This document shows, in pieces, positions 1 through 5,893 of a stretch of DNA of 6,815 nt. Source of the DNA: Proteiniphilum sp. (GTDB lineage: Bacteria > Bacteroidota > Bacteroidia > Bacteroidales > Dysgonomonadaceae). Position 1 is the stretch's first letter. Every line of letters starts with the position of its first letter. The stretch is taken from positions 1-6,815 of the forward strand of contig JAAYFB010000327.1 in NCBI GenBank assembly GCA_012728465.1, written 5' to 3'. The notes beneath the pieces were generated by a model that saw only the letters and a list, made by a program, of their open reading frames with translations, was not told the origin of the DNA and ran no database searches. The position numbers and the translations under genes are program-made.

Positions 1-58
1 GTTCATTTTTCCACCGAAATGTTCTTGTAATGTTAGAACTAAATAACTACTTTTGAGG

Positions 59-130
59 GAGACCTTGGTTTGCATATCGTAAATAAAAACCGCGAAGTTT
101 TCTTTACAAGATACTAAAAACCAGGGTCTT
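59..130. repeat. Long imperfect hairpin upstream of the ECF sigma gene
   Basis: The arms 59-71 and 118-130 pair over 13 bp with two G-U wobbles. Inside them TATC (75-78) pairs with GATA (110-113), GTAAA (79-83) with TTTAC (103-107) and AAAAC (86-90) with GTTTT (97-101), around the hexaloop CGCGAA (91-96). The result is one nested 72-nt hairpin with small internal loops. No U-tract follows on either strand, so it is not a normal intrinsic terminator, and I see no flanking target-site duplication. It could be a structured leader RNA, a decayed miniature element or a regulatory fold. The rest of 1-173 shows no gene. A smaller perfect palindrome TTTGCTGCAAA lies at 153-163, just before the sigma gene. 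Confidence 0.55.
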
Positions 131-173
131 ATCCTAATAATTCAATGCTTGTTTTGCTGCAAATCAGAGCATT

Positions 174-773
174 ATGAAAAATGTCATGTACTTAGATGCT
201 AATCATATAATGTTTAAAGAAGATAATAGTCATATTTCACGAAAGTTGAACAAAGGAGATGAAGCCACTTTTGAGAAAATATATAAGCACTTTACTCCTC
301 CTCTATTCTCATTTGCATCCCAGTATCTATCTAATGAGGAGGCAGAAAACGTTGTGCAAGAAACAATGATTTGGCTTTGGACAAATAAGAAGACAATTAT
401 TCCAGAAATGTCTCTTAAATCACTTCTATTTACAATTGTAAAAAACAAATGTTTAAATAAAATAAAAAGCGACAACACTAAGTATAGAATATTAGAAGAG
501 ATAAAAAACAAAGTATCTAAACAGTTTGATGACCCCGATTTTTATTACGAACAAGAATTAATGACTCTATATAAAAATGCTCTTAAAACTATGCCTGTAT
601 TATATCTAGAGTCATTTGAGATGAGCAGGGTTCAAAAGATGACTCATAATGAAATTGCAGAAGCACTAGGCATGTCAAAACAAACTGTAAATTATAGATT
701 GTCGAAAGCACTTGAACATTTAAGAAAAGAACTAAAGGAGTATCTTCCTATTATTCTTGCATTATTAAGTTAA
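174..773 (+). CDS. ECF RNA polymerase sigma-70 factor, FecI-like Bacteroidota type
   Basis: A 199-aa extracytoplasmic-function sigma factor that should direct core RNA polymerase to a small set of promoters. Region sigma-2 spans about residues 31-96 (ATFEKIYKHF, then EEAENVVQETMIWLW, the core-binding and -10-recognition helices). Region sigma-4 spans about 126-187, with the helix-turn-helix MTHNEIAEALGMSKQTVNYR at 156-175 for -35 recognition. The protein ends in a hydrophobic stretch (YLPIILALLS), common in Bacteroidota FecI-like factors. Family members usually lie beside a FecR anti-sigma and SusC/SusD-type transport genes, but none is in this window, so its target is unknown. ATG 174 gives the longest product; ATG 186 and ATG 210 are also possible because conservation begins near residue 20. 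No Shine-Dalgarno is seen. TTGTTTTG at 149-156 is a one-mismatch match to the TAnnTTTG box. Confidence 0.93.
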   Translation: MKNVMYLDANHIMFKEDNSHISRKLNKGDEATFEKIYKHFTPPLFSFASQYLSNEEAENVVQETMIWLWTNKKTIIPEMSLKSLLFTIVKNKCLNKIKSDNTKYRILEEIKNKVSKQFDDPDFYYEQELMTLYKNALKTMPVLYLESFEMSRVQKMTHNEIAEALGMSKQTVNYRLSKALEHLRKELKEYLPIILALLS

Positions 774-910
774 GTAATATTACACAGACGTATAAAGCAG
801 AACAATTGCATAAATTACAATGAAATTTAAAACACAATCTTGTATTGCCATCTTTAAACGAACTCGATTACTATATTATCAAGCACTGCAACTCATACAA
901 ATATATTTCG

Positions 911-918
911 TAACTTTG
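911..918 (+). promoter_or_regulatory. Bacteroidota-type -7 box (TAACTTTG)
   Basis: TAACTTTG fits the Bacteroidota housekeeping -7 consensus TAnnTTTG exactly. Transcription would begin around 922-925, only a few bases before ATG 929, giving a near-leaderless message. I see no clear TTTG-type -33 box at the expected 19-21 bp upstream. Confidence 0.55.
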
Positions 919-928
919 CACCACAATA

Positions 929-1063
929 ATGAATCTCAAAGAATTGAATCCAACAATCTCATTTATAGGAGCAGGCAAAGTTTCTACAGCATTAGGATAT
1001 GTTATTATTGGCTCTGGAATAAAAACTATATTATTGCTGTCCGGTAAAAGTGAACAAATATAA
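929..1063 (+). pseudogene. 44-codon ORF resembling the N-terminus of a Rossmann-fold enzyme; probable gene remnant
   Basis: This short frame is the only gene-like content in 774-1198. It encodes MNLKELNPTISFIGAGKVST followed by an ALGYVI helix and an IKTILLL strand, ending at TAA 1061-1063. ISFIGAGKVSTALG looks like the first strand, glycine loop and helix of an NAD(P)-binding Rossmann domain. The GxGxxG pattern has serine in place of the third glycine. The spacing resembles glycerol-3-phosphate dehydrogenase (GAGSWGTALA) or DUF2520-type proteins, but 44 residues are too few to choose. It has a good -7 box in front and a strong terminator 8 nt after the stop, so it may be transcribed. I read it as a decayed 5' end of a lost gene whose promoter survived. 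A genuine small protein or an sRNA is also possible. An 82-codon frame on the other strand (871-1119) is its shadow. Confidence 0.45.
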
Positions 1064-1071
1064 TTAATGTG

Positions 1072-1111
1072 TACTCGGCTGCTGTATTTCAGCGGTCGAG
1101 TATCATTTTTT
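1072..1111 (+). terminator. Rho-independent terminator
   Basis: The stem 1072-1084 pairs with 1090-1102 (13 bp, two G-U wobbles) around the loop TATTT. It is followed by TCA and six T (1106-1111), then ATTT. The stem is GC-rich against an AT-rich background. It ends the short transcript that would begin near 924. Confidence 0.85.
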
Positions 1112-1160
1112 ATTTCCAAGCCCCCCTAATCGAATAGTGTTGGATATGTACAAGATGAAG

Positions 1161-1184
1161 AAAAGGAGCAATAGCTCCTTTTTT
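1161..1184. terminator. Bidirectional intrinsic terminator
   Basis: AAAAGGAGC (1161-1169), loop AATA and GCTCCTTTT (1174-1182) form a perfect 9-bp stem. T-tracts follow in both directions: 1179-1184 on the + strand and the complement of 1161-1164 on the - strand. It lies 15 nt beyond the stop of the phosphotransferase gene and most likely ends the long - strand operon. It also backs up the + strand terminator at 1072-1111. Confidence 0.85.
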
Positions 1185-1198
1185 ATATATACCTACTA

Positions 1199-2143
1199 TC
1201 AGAAGTAGTCTTTAACTGTCAAGCATTCAGATTCTAAGTATGCTAAAGATACTTTCTGTTCTTCCTCAGACTGTTCATCATATTGTAGTTGCTCGATAAA
1301 CTCCCAAATGTCTTCAAGAATCCTTCGGAGTTGATAGAACTTTAAGCAGTCTAAATTGCTCTCGTAGCTTGGGTGTATCTCTTTATATTTTTTGAAAAAA
1401 ATTGACTGCCAATCTTTTCGTACTATATCGAAGAAGTCAGCTTCAGCAGGAGCTAATTTCAATCCCTCCCAATCAATCAACACTATTCCACTTTCAGTTT
1501 GCAAGATATTGCCTTCATGGATATCAGTATGACAAAGGCAAGATTTTAAATTGCTGTTCTTTAACACAGTAGATAATTCAGTTAGTAGTTTAATGCCATG
1601 TAGGATGTGAAGAGCAGATGGTTGAATAAGCTCTTTTAGGGGTGCATTTAATGTGTCTATTTGTTCTAAGTGGCTTGTTATCTTATTTGTAAATTCTATA
1701 TCAAAGTCTTCTTTGATCAATTGAGTACTGATAGGGATATCCTTTCCATGGGAATGGAGTTCTACAACAATTGATGCTAGATCTTTAACTTGGCTAGTAG
1801 TGAGGTTTAGTGCCAATAAATTGCTACCCTCAATATAAGTAGAGAGTAAATAAATATTTTCTTTATCTGCACACTTGAAACTCCCTGACAGAGTAGATAA
1901 TGGATGTATTATTTTTCCCTTTAATTTAGTGTTAACATTTAACCACTCTATAATTGGCATATAAGCATCTATTTTAGAGGTCAGATAAGTTGTTGATGCT
2001 CTAGATTTCTCATAAACTTTCAATAGGTATTTGATATTGTCAAAATCTTCTACAATATAAGCTAAGGCAGACCAACCTCCCTCAATCTGTGTAATAGATT
2101 TAGTTTCTATATTATAATTTGACTTCAGTATCTTTTCAAACAT
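1199..2143 (-). CDS. APH-family phosphotransferase, APH(9)/spectinomycin-kinase-like
   Basis: A 314-aa protein with the aminoglycoside phosphotransferase (protein-kinase-like) fold, which moves the ATP gamma-phosphate to a hydroxyl of a small molecule. Visible motifs are the N-terminal glycine loop GGWSALAY (22-29), the ATP-lysine candidate K42 (LLKVYEK), the hinge YIEG (103-106), the catalytic loop HTDIHEGN (205-212; D207 base, N212 metal ligand) and the metal-binding IDWE (223-226, D224). The pair HTDIHEGN / IDWEGLKLAPAEADF resembles APH(9)-type spectinomycin kinases, and the length fits. The real substrate cannot be read from sequence; other members act on sugars, choline-like compounds or macrolides. 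The start lies 3 nt after the umuC stop. GAGG at 2151-2154, inside the last umuC codons, is a well-placed ribosome-binding site, so translation is probably coupled to umuC. A terminator follows at 1161-1184. Confidence 0.85.
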   Translation of the reverse strand: MFEKILKSNYNIETKSITQIEGGWSALAYIVEDFDNIKYLLKVYEKSRASTTYLTSKIDAYMPIIEWLNVNTKLKGKIIHPLSTLSGSFKCADKENIYLLSTYIEGSNLLALNLTTSQVKDLASIVVELHSHGKDIPISTQLIKEDFDIEFTNKITSHLEQIDTLNAPLKELIQPSALHILHGIKLLTELSTVLKNSNLKSCLCHTDIHEGNILQTESGIVLIDWEGLKLAPAEADFFDIVRKDWQSIFFKKYKEIHPSYESNLDCLKFYQLRRILEDIWEFIEQLQYDEQSEEEQKVSLAYLESECLTVKDYF

Positions 2144-2146
2144 ACT

Positions 2147-3403
2147 TTATCCTCTTATCTCTATTATATCCCCCATTTTCGTACTAGGACACTTTGACAA
2201 AAAATCTCTCCGCAAATTCCAATCTGCTTTGCCAACGCCCTGAGCTGCTAGCTTTATACAATTTGTCCCATTCTTCTGGTTGATGGAGTCTATCATTTGC
2301 GAAATACGTTTTTGCTTTTCTCTATCTCGTGGGTCAAAAAGGTCGTGCATATAATTGGTTTCGCTGATGATATGTGTAAGTATAACTCCAGCCTTTTTAT
2401 ATTCGTAACCCTCACAATAAATCTCTTTCAAGGCACAACTAGCATGTTTAATAATCTCCATTGTATCAGCAGTAGGAAATGAAAACTGCATCGCCTTGGA
2501 TGGAAAATATTGTTGCAAGTCTTCTCTATGGCGATTGGTATAAGCAAACACAATCATGCCTTGAGCCAGAGAATTTTGTTTTCTCAATTTGGATGCACAA
2601 GCAGATGCAAAGTTTGCAACAGATTCTCGTAATGAATCGAAGTCTGTAACCATTTCTCCAAAGCTACGCGAAGTACAAATTTGCTGTTTCTCAACTACCG
2701 AATCAGAGGTGATGCAAGGCTCTCCATGTAGTTCTAGCCAAGTACGCTCACCTACAACAGTCATTTTGCTACGCACCCATGAACGAGATTTTTGTGTTAA
2801 ATCGTAAGCTGTTTTGATACCATAATATTCTAAAGTCTTGGTCGTTTGCCTTCCTATACCCCAGATATATCCTACTGGAGTTTTTTGTAAAGCCTTTGTT
2901 CTCTTTGCATCAGAATCTATGATGCACACACGTTTATATGCTGGATATTTCTTAGCATAACTATTGGCTAGCTTGGCTAATGTTCGTGTAGGAGCAACAC
3001 CCAATGAAACAGGTATGCCCGAACTTCTAGAAGTCGTTTTCACTACCTTTTGTCCAAATTCAGATAGATTTTCAATACCAGCCAAGTCCAAAAATGCTTC
3101 ATCAATAGAATACACATCTATCTCGGGAACTTGCTCTGCCAAAATAGACATCACTCTCCGCGATAAATCTCCGTAAAGTGTATAATTTGAGGAGAATACG
3201 TTGATGTTCTGTTGTCTTATTAAATCTTTTATTTGATAGAATGGAACTCCCATTTTCACTCCTAACTTCTTGACTTCCTCGCTTCTAGCTATCACGCATC
3301 CATCATTATTTGAAAGCACGACAATAGGTTTTCCTTCCAAATTTGGATTGAAAACTCGCTCACATGATGCGAAGAAATTATTACAGTCAATGAGTCCTAT
3401 CAT
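2147..3403 (-). CDS. umuC: DNA polymerase V catalytic subunit UmuC (Y-family)
   Basis: 418 aa from ATG 3403. The frame can be opened at TTG 3409, but ATG gives MIGLIDCNNFFASCERVF, the usual family start. This is the translesion polymerase subunit that works with processed UmuD and the sliding clamp. Catalytic acidic residues are D6 and the SIDEA pair D101/E102; F11 occupies the steric-gate position. GVAPTRTLAKLAN (about 135-147) belongs to the palm, and GYIWGIGRQT (about 178-187) is the helix-hairpin-helix-like region. The little-finger domain follows, then MHDLF (352-356) at the place of the clamp-binding motif (QLNLF in E. coli). The C-terminus KLAAQGVGKADWNLRRDFLS resembles the short UmuC tail domain (DUF4113). 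All key residues are present and the length is normal, so it looks functional. Unlike in most umuDC operons, it is about 2 kb from umuD. Confidence 0.96.
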   Translation of the reverse strand: MIGLIDCNNFFASCERVFNPNLEGKPIVVLSNNDGCVIARSEEVKKLGVKMGVPFYQIKDLIRQQNINVFSSNYTLYGDLSRRVMSILAEQVPEIDVYSIDEAFLDLAGIENLSEFGQKVVKTTSRSSGIPVSLGVAPTRTLAKLANSYAKKYPAYKRVCIIDSDAKRTKALQKTPVGYIWGIGRQTTKTLEYYGIKTAYDLTQKSRSWVRSKMTVVGERTWLELHGEPCITSDSVVEKQQICTSRSFGEMVTDFDSLRESVANFASACASKLRKQNSLAQGMIVFAYTNRHREDLQQYFPSKAMQFSFPTADTMEIIKHASCALKEIYCEGYEYKKAGVILTHIISETNYMHDLFDPRDREKQKRISQMIDSINQKNGTNCIKLAAQGVGKADWNLRRDFLSKCPSTKMGDIIEIRG

Positions 3404-3426
3404 GATCAATTCTAAAACTTATAATT

Positions 3427-3849
3427 TTATATTTCTCGTTCTCCCAATACTTCATTCAAACGCAGAAGATATCCATCAGGATCTTTTACCAAAAATTGCA
3501 ATTGCCCAAACTCTACATCATCAGCTCTATACCATCTTTCTTCTAATGGAATAAACAAAGGATAATTTGCAGCTTTAAGTCTTTCCTCAATTTTCTTAAT
3601 ATCATTAACCTCTATCTGGAAGTTTATACCTCTTCCAAATGGTGGCTCCAATGGTGCAGTTTCCCATTCCCTATCCAATTCATTGTATTGTTCTAACATG
3701 ATTTGCGCTCCATCTAAATCAAGATAAGCGAACTTATCCTCAGGTCTATCATAGACCACAGAAAACCCGATAAGATGACACCAAAATTCGAGACTGTTAT
3801 TTATATCTCGAACTATTAATTCAGGAACTAATTTTGACCAATTTTCCAT
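3427..3849 (-). CDS. VOC-family protein, bleomycin-resistance-like
   Basis: 140 aa from ATG 3849. A TTG 12 nt upstream would add four residues and overlap mepB, and is less likely. The vicinal-oxygen-chelate fold shows as two beta-alpha-beta-beta-beta modules: residues about 6-55 (LVPELIVRDINNSLEFWCHLIGF) and about 75-136 (GINFQIEVNDIKKIEERL, ending FLVKDPDGYLLRLNE). The stretches LEPPFGRGINFQIEV (67-81) and PLEERWYRADDVEFGQLQFL (101-120) match the subgroup annotated as bleomycin/glyoxalase-like resistance proteins. True members bind bleomycin-type glycopeptides as dimers without chemistry. Some VOC relatives are metalloenzymes, so the ligand is inferred. The ATG lies 4 nt after the mepB stop and 23 nt separate its stop from umuC. 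Bleomycin breaks DNA, so a place in an SOS operon makes sense. Confidence 0.88.
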   Translation of the reverse strand: MENWSKLVPELIVRDINNSLEFWCHLIGFSVVYDRPEDKFAYLDLDGAQIMLEQYNELDREWETAPLEPPFGRGINFQIEVNDIKKIEERLKAANYPLFIPLEERWYRADDVEFGQLQFLVKDPDGYLLRLNEVLGEREI

Positions 3850-3853
3850 ATAC

Positions 3854-4357
3854 TCAATCAAATACTGTTTGCAATTTATTAGACGTATTTGTATTCAAAT
3901 CAATATAAAACTCACTTTGCCATTTCTGAGTTTTCTGGGCTTGTGGACTTTTCAAATGTTCCCAAGGAGGATACACTCTAAAACCCATTTTCCCTTTTTG
4001 ATTGTTAGATGCTAGTATTTTATTTTTCAGTAAAACTTCTTTAGAGAAAAGGAATACACCTTTATGACTTTCCACCTCACAATATACCATCATATTGTCT
4101 GGAGCAGTATCATATTGATAGGCTTGATTAACATTGTTTTCATCCTTTTCCCAAGCCACCACAAATAAACCAGCTTTGGTTGGAGTTACTTTGCCTTTCC
4201 TATATCTTACAGAATGTTCGTTGAGTTTCAATCTAGCTCCTAGATACTCCACATTCTGATTCTCTAGCTCGATATCTGTCAATTCAATATCTGAGTCATG
4301 GAATATACTGCTATGCAATTGTTTTATAGCACTTACTACGTTTAAATGAGCCTTCAT
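3854..4357 (-). CDS. MepB family protein
   Basis: A 167-aa MepB-like protein. The family is named after the third gene of the staphylococcal mepRAB multidrug-efflux operon; its biochemical role is not settled. Recognisable blocks are the N-terminal part with YLGARLKLNEHSVRYRKGK (38-56), KVTPTKAGLFVVAW (56-69), GVFLFSKEVLLKNKILA (100-116), KGKMGFRVYPPW (121-132) and SPQAQKTQKWQ (137-147). The last two are the most characteristic part of the family. Length is normal and there is no signal peptide or membrane segment, so it is cytoplasmic. Neither a MepR regulator nor a MepA pump is nearby. It starts 8 nt after the 209-aa gene and is followed after 4 nt by the VOC gene, so all three are probably one transcript. 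Confidence 0.9.
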   Translation of the reverse strand: MKAHLNVVSAIKQLHSSIFHDSDIELTDIELENQNVEYLGARLKLNEHSVRYRKGKVTPTKAGLFVVAWEKDENNVNQAYQYDTAPDNMMVYCEVESHKGVFLFSKEVLLKNKILASNNQKGKMGFRVYPPWEHLKSPQAQKTQKWQSEFYIDLNTNTSNKLQTVFD

Positions 4358-4365
4358 TCTAAGTT

Positions 4366-4995
4366 TTATTTCAAAAATCCTTGACTTCTAATCTCTTTAA
4401 GTGTTTCAACAATATCATCAGGTATTTGTGCATGAAAAAGCCAATTAGGATCAAATCCATTATAAATAGCTGTTTTCATTAAATAATGATTGTCGCCAAA
4501 ATTATCACTTAGTTCTTTTAGTCCATCTTCAAATTCGATATGGAAATCTTCATGCAGCACTTTGATAAGAGTCAATATTTTGAAAGCTCTAGCCACTACA
4601 TAAATATTAAATCGGTGGGCTTTATTGGGTGCTGATTTATTCAATTTAGCATTGTTCTTATTCAAAGCCTCATTCAGCATCAATAAATTGAGGCTAGCCT
4701 CTCCATATTTATCTTTCGTGATCTTCACATGTTCTGTTATTTCTGCACTCAATGACCTTATATCGCTTACCAAGGACATAGGAGAACGATAAACTTTTGT
4801 CGCTCTTGCCAAATCTTTCTTTATTTTAGTCTCCATTATCAATCTTCGATCTTGAACATTGTCAGTGCTAACCAATTCAAAGTACAATCTATTAGCTAGG
4901 ATATAATCTTTTTTCAGCAAGCGTAAGATTAACTTATCCTTCTCTTTAGGAGGAAGATTGGCAATGGCTTTCTTAAATTCATCATCAAATTTCAT
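4366..4995 (-). CDS. Hypothetical protein, 209 aa, helical
   Basis: I do not recognise a named family with confidence. The frame is open to TTG 5145, but ATG 4995 is the likely start: AGG at 5005-5007 is a usable ribosome-binding site and the protein then begins MKFDDEFKKAIANLPPKEKD, a soluble charged N-terminus. The upstream codons carry the umuC-like fossil. The protein looks almost wholly alpha-helical, with lysine-rich N-terminal helices (residues 1-65), a middle block DIRSLSAEITEHVKITKDKY (78-97) and a C-terminal half with HRFNIYVVARAFKILTLI (127-144). There is no signal peptide, transmembrane segment or obvious catalytic motif. It is the first gene of the block placed between orf103 and umuC, and it runs 8 nt ahead of mepB. 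Confidence 0.8.
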   Translation of the reverse strand: MKFDDEFKKAIANLPPKEKDKLILRLLKKDYILANRLYFELVSTDNVQDRRLIMETKIKKDLARATKVYRSPMSLVSDIRSLSAEITEHVKITKDKYGEASLNLLMLNEALNKNNAKLNKSAPNKAHRFNIYVVARAFKILTLIKVLHEDFHIEFEDGLKELSDNFGDNHYLMKTAIYNGFDPNWLFHAQIPDDIVETLKEIRSQGFLK

Positions 4996-5061
4996 AACTA
5001 TTTTCCTTTTATTTGAGTGAGATATATTGTAATTAGTAGTCCAATGCTGATTTAGATGTAT

Positions 5062-5109
5062 TGGAATTGAAATCTTGCTAGAAGATGTATAGTCGATGAG
5101 TCCGACCAT
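5062..5109 (-). pseudogene. Fossil of the umuC 5' end
   Basis: From ATG 5109 the reading frame gives MVGLIDYTSSSKISIP, compared with MIGLIDCNNFFASCERVFNP of the intact umuC at 3403. The first 24 nt agree at 18 positions, including GGACTCAT and the GAC codon. With a 12-nt gap the following bases (around AGCAAGATTTCAAT, compared with AGCGAGTTTTCAAT) also align. The ATG overlaps the stop of the 103-aa gene as TAATG, a classic coupled junction. The polymerase motifs after LIDY are gone. I read it as the old umuC start, left behind when other genes came between. The first 24 nt carry most of the weight; the rest is suggestive. Confidence 0.6.
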
Positions 5110-5420
5110 TATGGATAAGTATTTCCATGCAATTCTATTTCCCAATTTTCATATTCAGGCTCCACAGTATAATCATTTAAGCAATATTGTTTTAAATAAT
5201 CTGTAGCTCTTTTTTGCGCATAAGTATTATTTAAAACATTCCCCTCTTCATCTAATTCCAAGACATTAATGTAAATGGCAAATACCATTTCTATTGCACT
5301 AGGTTCTTCTCCATATAAGGAAAGATAATCAACACCTTTTAAATTGTAATGTGTTCCGCTTGCCATAAAATATGCAAATGTTCGAAGACAACCACTAAAT
5401 GCATTGGATAACTTTGTCAT
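5109..5420 (-). CDS. Conserved-looking hypothetical protein, 103 aa, in the umuD operon
   Basis: A small acidic cytoplasmic protein. Distinct blocks are FSGCLRTFAYFMASGTHYNL (8-27), SAIEMVFAIYINVLELDEEG (41-60) and the C-terminus YTVEPEYENWEIELHGN (84-100). The pattern recalls a widespread family of about 100-residue uncharacterised proteins (possibly DUF7677), but I am not certain of the name. There is no catalytic motif, signal peptide or DNA-binding helix-turn-helix. ATG 5420 is 14 nt after the umuD stop; no strong Shine-Dalgarno is present. Its stop overlaps the ATG of the umuC fossil (TAATG), so the older order was probably umuD-orf103-umuC with coupled translation. That would suggest a role tied to polymerase V, but this is inference. 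Confidence 0.82.
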   Translation of the reverse strand: MTKLSNAFSGCLRTFAYFMASGTHYNLKGVDYLSLYGEEPSAIEMVFAIYINVLELDEEGNVLNNTYAQKRATDYLKQYCLNDYTVEPEYENWEIELHGNTYP

Positions 5421-5434
5421 GATATATTATTTGT

Positions 5435-5878
5435 TTATTTCTTTCTCCTCTTATTCTGAATACAATACGTCACAATTCCCCAAATTAAGAAATCATTTTC
5501 GATTGTCACTTTTATTGGGTCATAATTTTCGTTGGCTGGTTCGAGCCAAATCACATCTTTTTCTAGTTTGATATATTTGATAGTGAACTCGCCATCAATA
5601 AAGCAAACAGCCATATCTCCATTTAGAGGCTCTAGCGATTTGTCAATCACTAGAATATCACCATCATGCACATTGGCATCTATCATGCTATCACCCTTTA
5701 CACGCCCATAGAAAGTGGATGCAGGATGTTTTATCAACTCCTTGTTCAAGTCGATAGCACTTTCCATATAGTCTTGTGCTGGACTAGGAAACCCAGCCTT
5801 GATTCCTCCATCTGCATAGGGCAAAGAGAGTTCTAGACTTTGGTCGGATGGATGTATTTTGAGGTTTGTTTTATTCAT
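5435..5878 (-). CDS. umuD: UmuD, self-cleaving polymerase V subunit (S24/LexA-type peptidase)
   Basis: A 147-aa UmuD that lacks a DNA-binding domain, so it is not LexA. Self-cleavage, stimulated by RecA filaments, is expected at A28-G29 in KAGFPSP, equivalent to C24-G25 of E. coli. The serine nucleophile is S64 in GDSMID (62-67) and the general-base lysine is K101 in GEFTIKYIK (96-104). After cleavage the product UmuD' joins UmuC to form polymerase V. All active-site residues and the 28-residue arm are present, so it looks intact. The extra basic tail QNKRRKK is mildly unusual. ATG 5878 is the only reasonable start, since the next Met is M38, past the cleavage site. It lies 4 nt behind a -7 box, so the message may be leaderless. 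It is the first gene of the string ending at 1199. Confidence 0.96.
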   Translation of the reverse strand: MNKTNLKIHPSDQSLELSLPYADGGIKAGFPSPAQDYMESAIDLNKELIKHPASTFYGRVKGDSMIDANVHDGDILVIDKSLEPLNGDMAVCFIDGEFTIKYIKLEKDVIWLEPANENYDPIKVTIENDFLIWGIVTYCIQNKRRKK

Positions 5879-5882
5879 GGAG

Positions 5883-5890
5883 CAAAGGTA
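5883..5890 (-). promoter_or_regulatory. -7 box of the umuD promoter (TACCTTTG)
   Basis: On the - strand TACCTTTG is an exact TAnnTTTG match, followed by CTCC and then ATG 5878. The start of transcription would fall at or within a base or two of the ATG. No clear -33 TTTG is present at 19-21 bp upstream, as expected of a regulated promoter. It drives umuD and probably all genes down to 1199. Confidence 0.65.
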
Positions 5891-5893
5891 GGA

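Noticed and set aside
1..30. Open frame ending at TAA 28-30 as the tail of an upstream gene
   Set aside because: Nine codons without any recognisable feature are not enough to call a gene end.
59..130. Integron attC site
   Set aside because: The hairpin lacks the paired RYYYAAC / GTTRRRY core sites at its ends and there is no integrase or cassette array in view.
774..783. Palindrome GTAATATTAC after the sigma gene as a terminator
   Set aside because: It has no loop, GC content or T-tract suitable for termination; it is a short AT palindrome expected by chance.
820..1119. Two overlapping frames, + 820-1047 (75 aa) and - 871-1119 (82 aa)
   Set aside because: Neither protein shows family features; both run through the -7 box and, for the - strand one, through the terminator stem. 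The 44-codon frame at 929 explains the region better.
3404..3409. TTG start for umuC two codons upstream
   Set aside because: ATG 3403 gives the standard MIGLIDCNN start of the family.
2297..3554. Four + strand frames opposite umuC and the VOC gene
   Set aside because: They are antisense shadows of well-supported genes and show no protein-family features.
3850..3861. TTG start for the VOC gene overlapping mepB
   Set aside because: ATG 3849 places the family-typical LVPELIV strand near the N-terminus and avoids the overlap.
4996..5145. Extended N-terminus of the 209-aa protein (259 aa from 5145)
   Set aside because: It begins with TTG, overlaps the 103-aa gene, and its extra part contains the umuC fossil; ATG 4995 has a ribosome-binding site.
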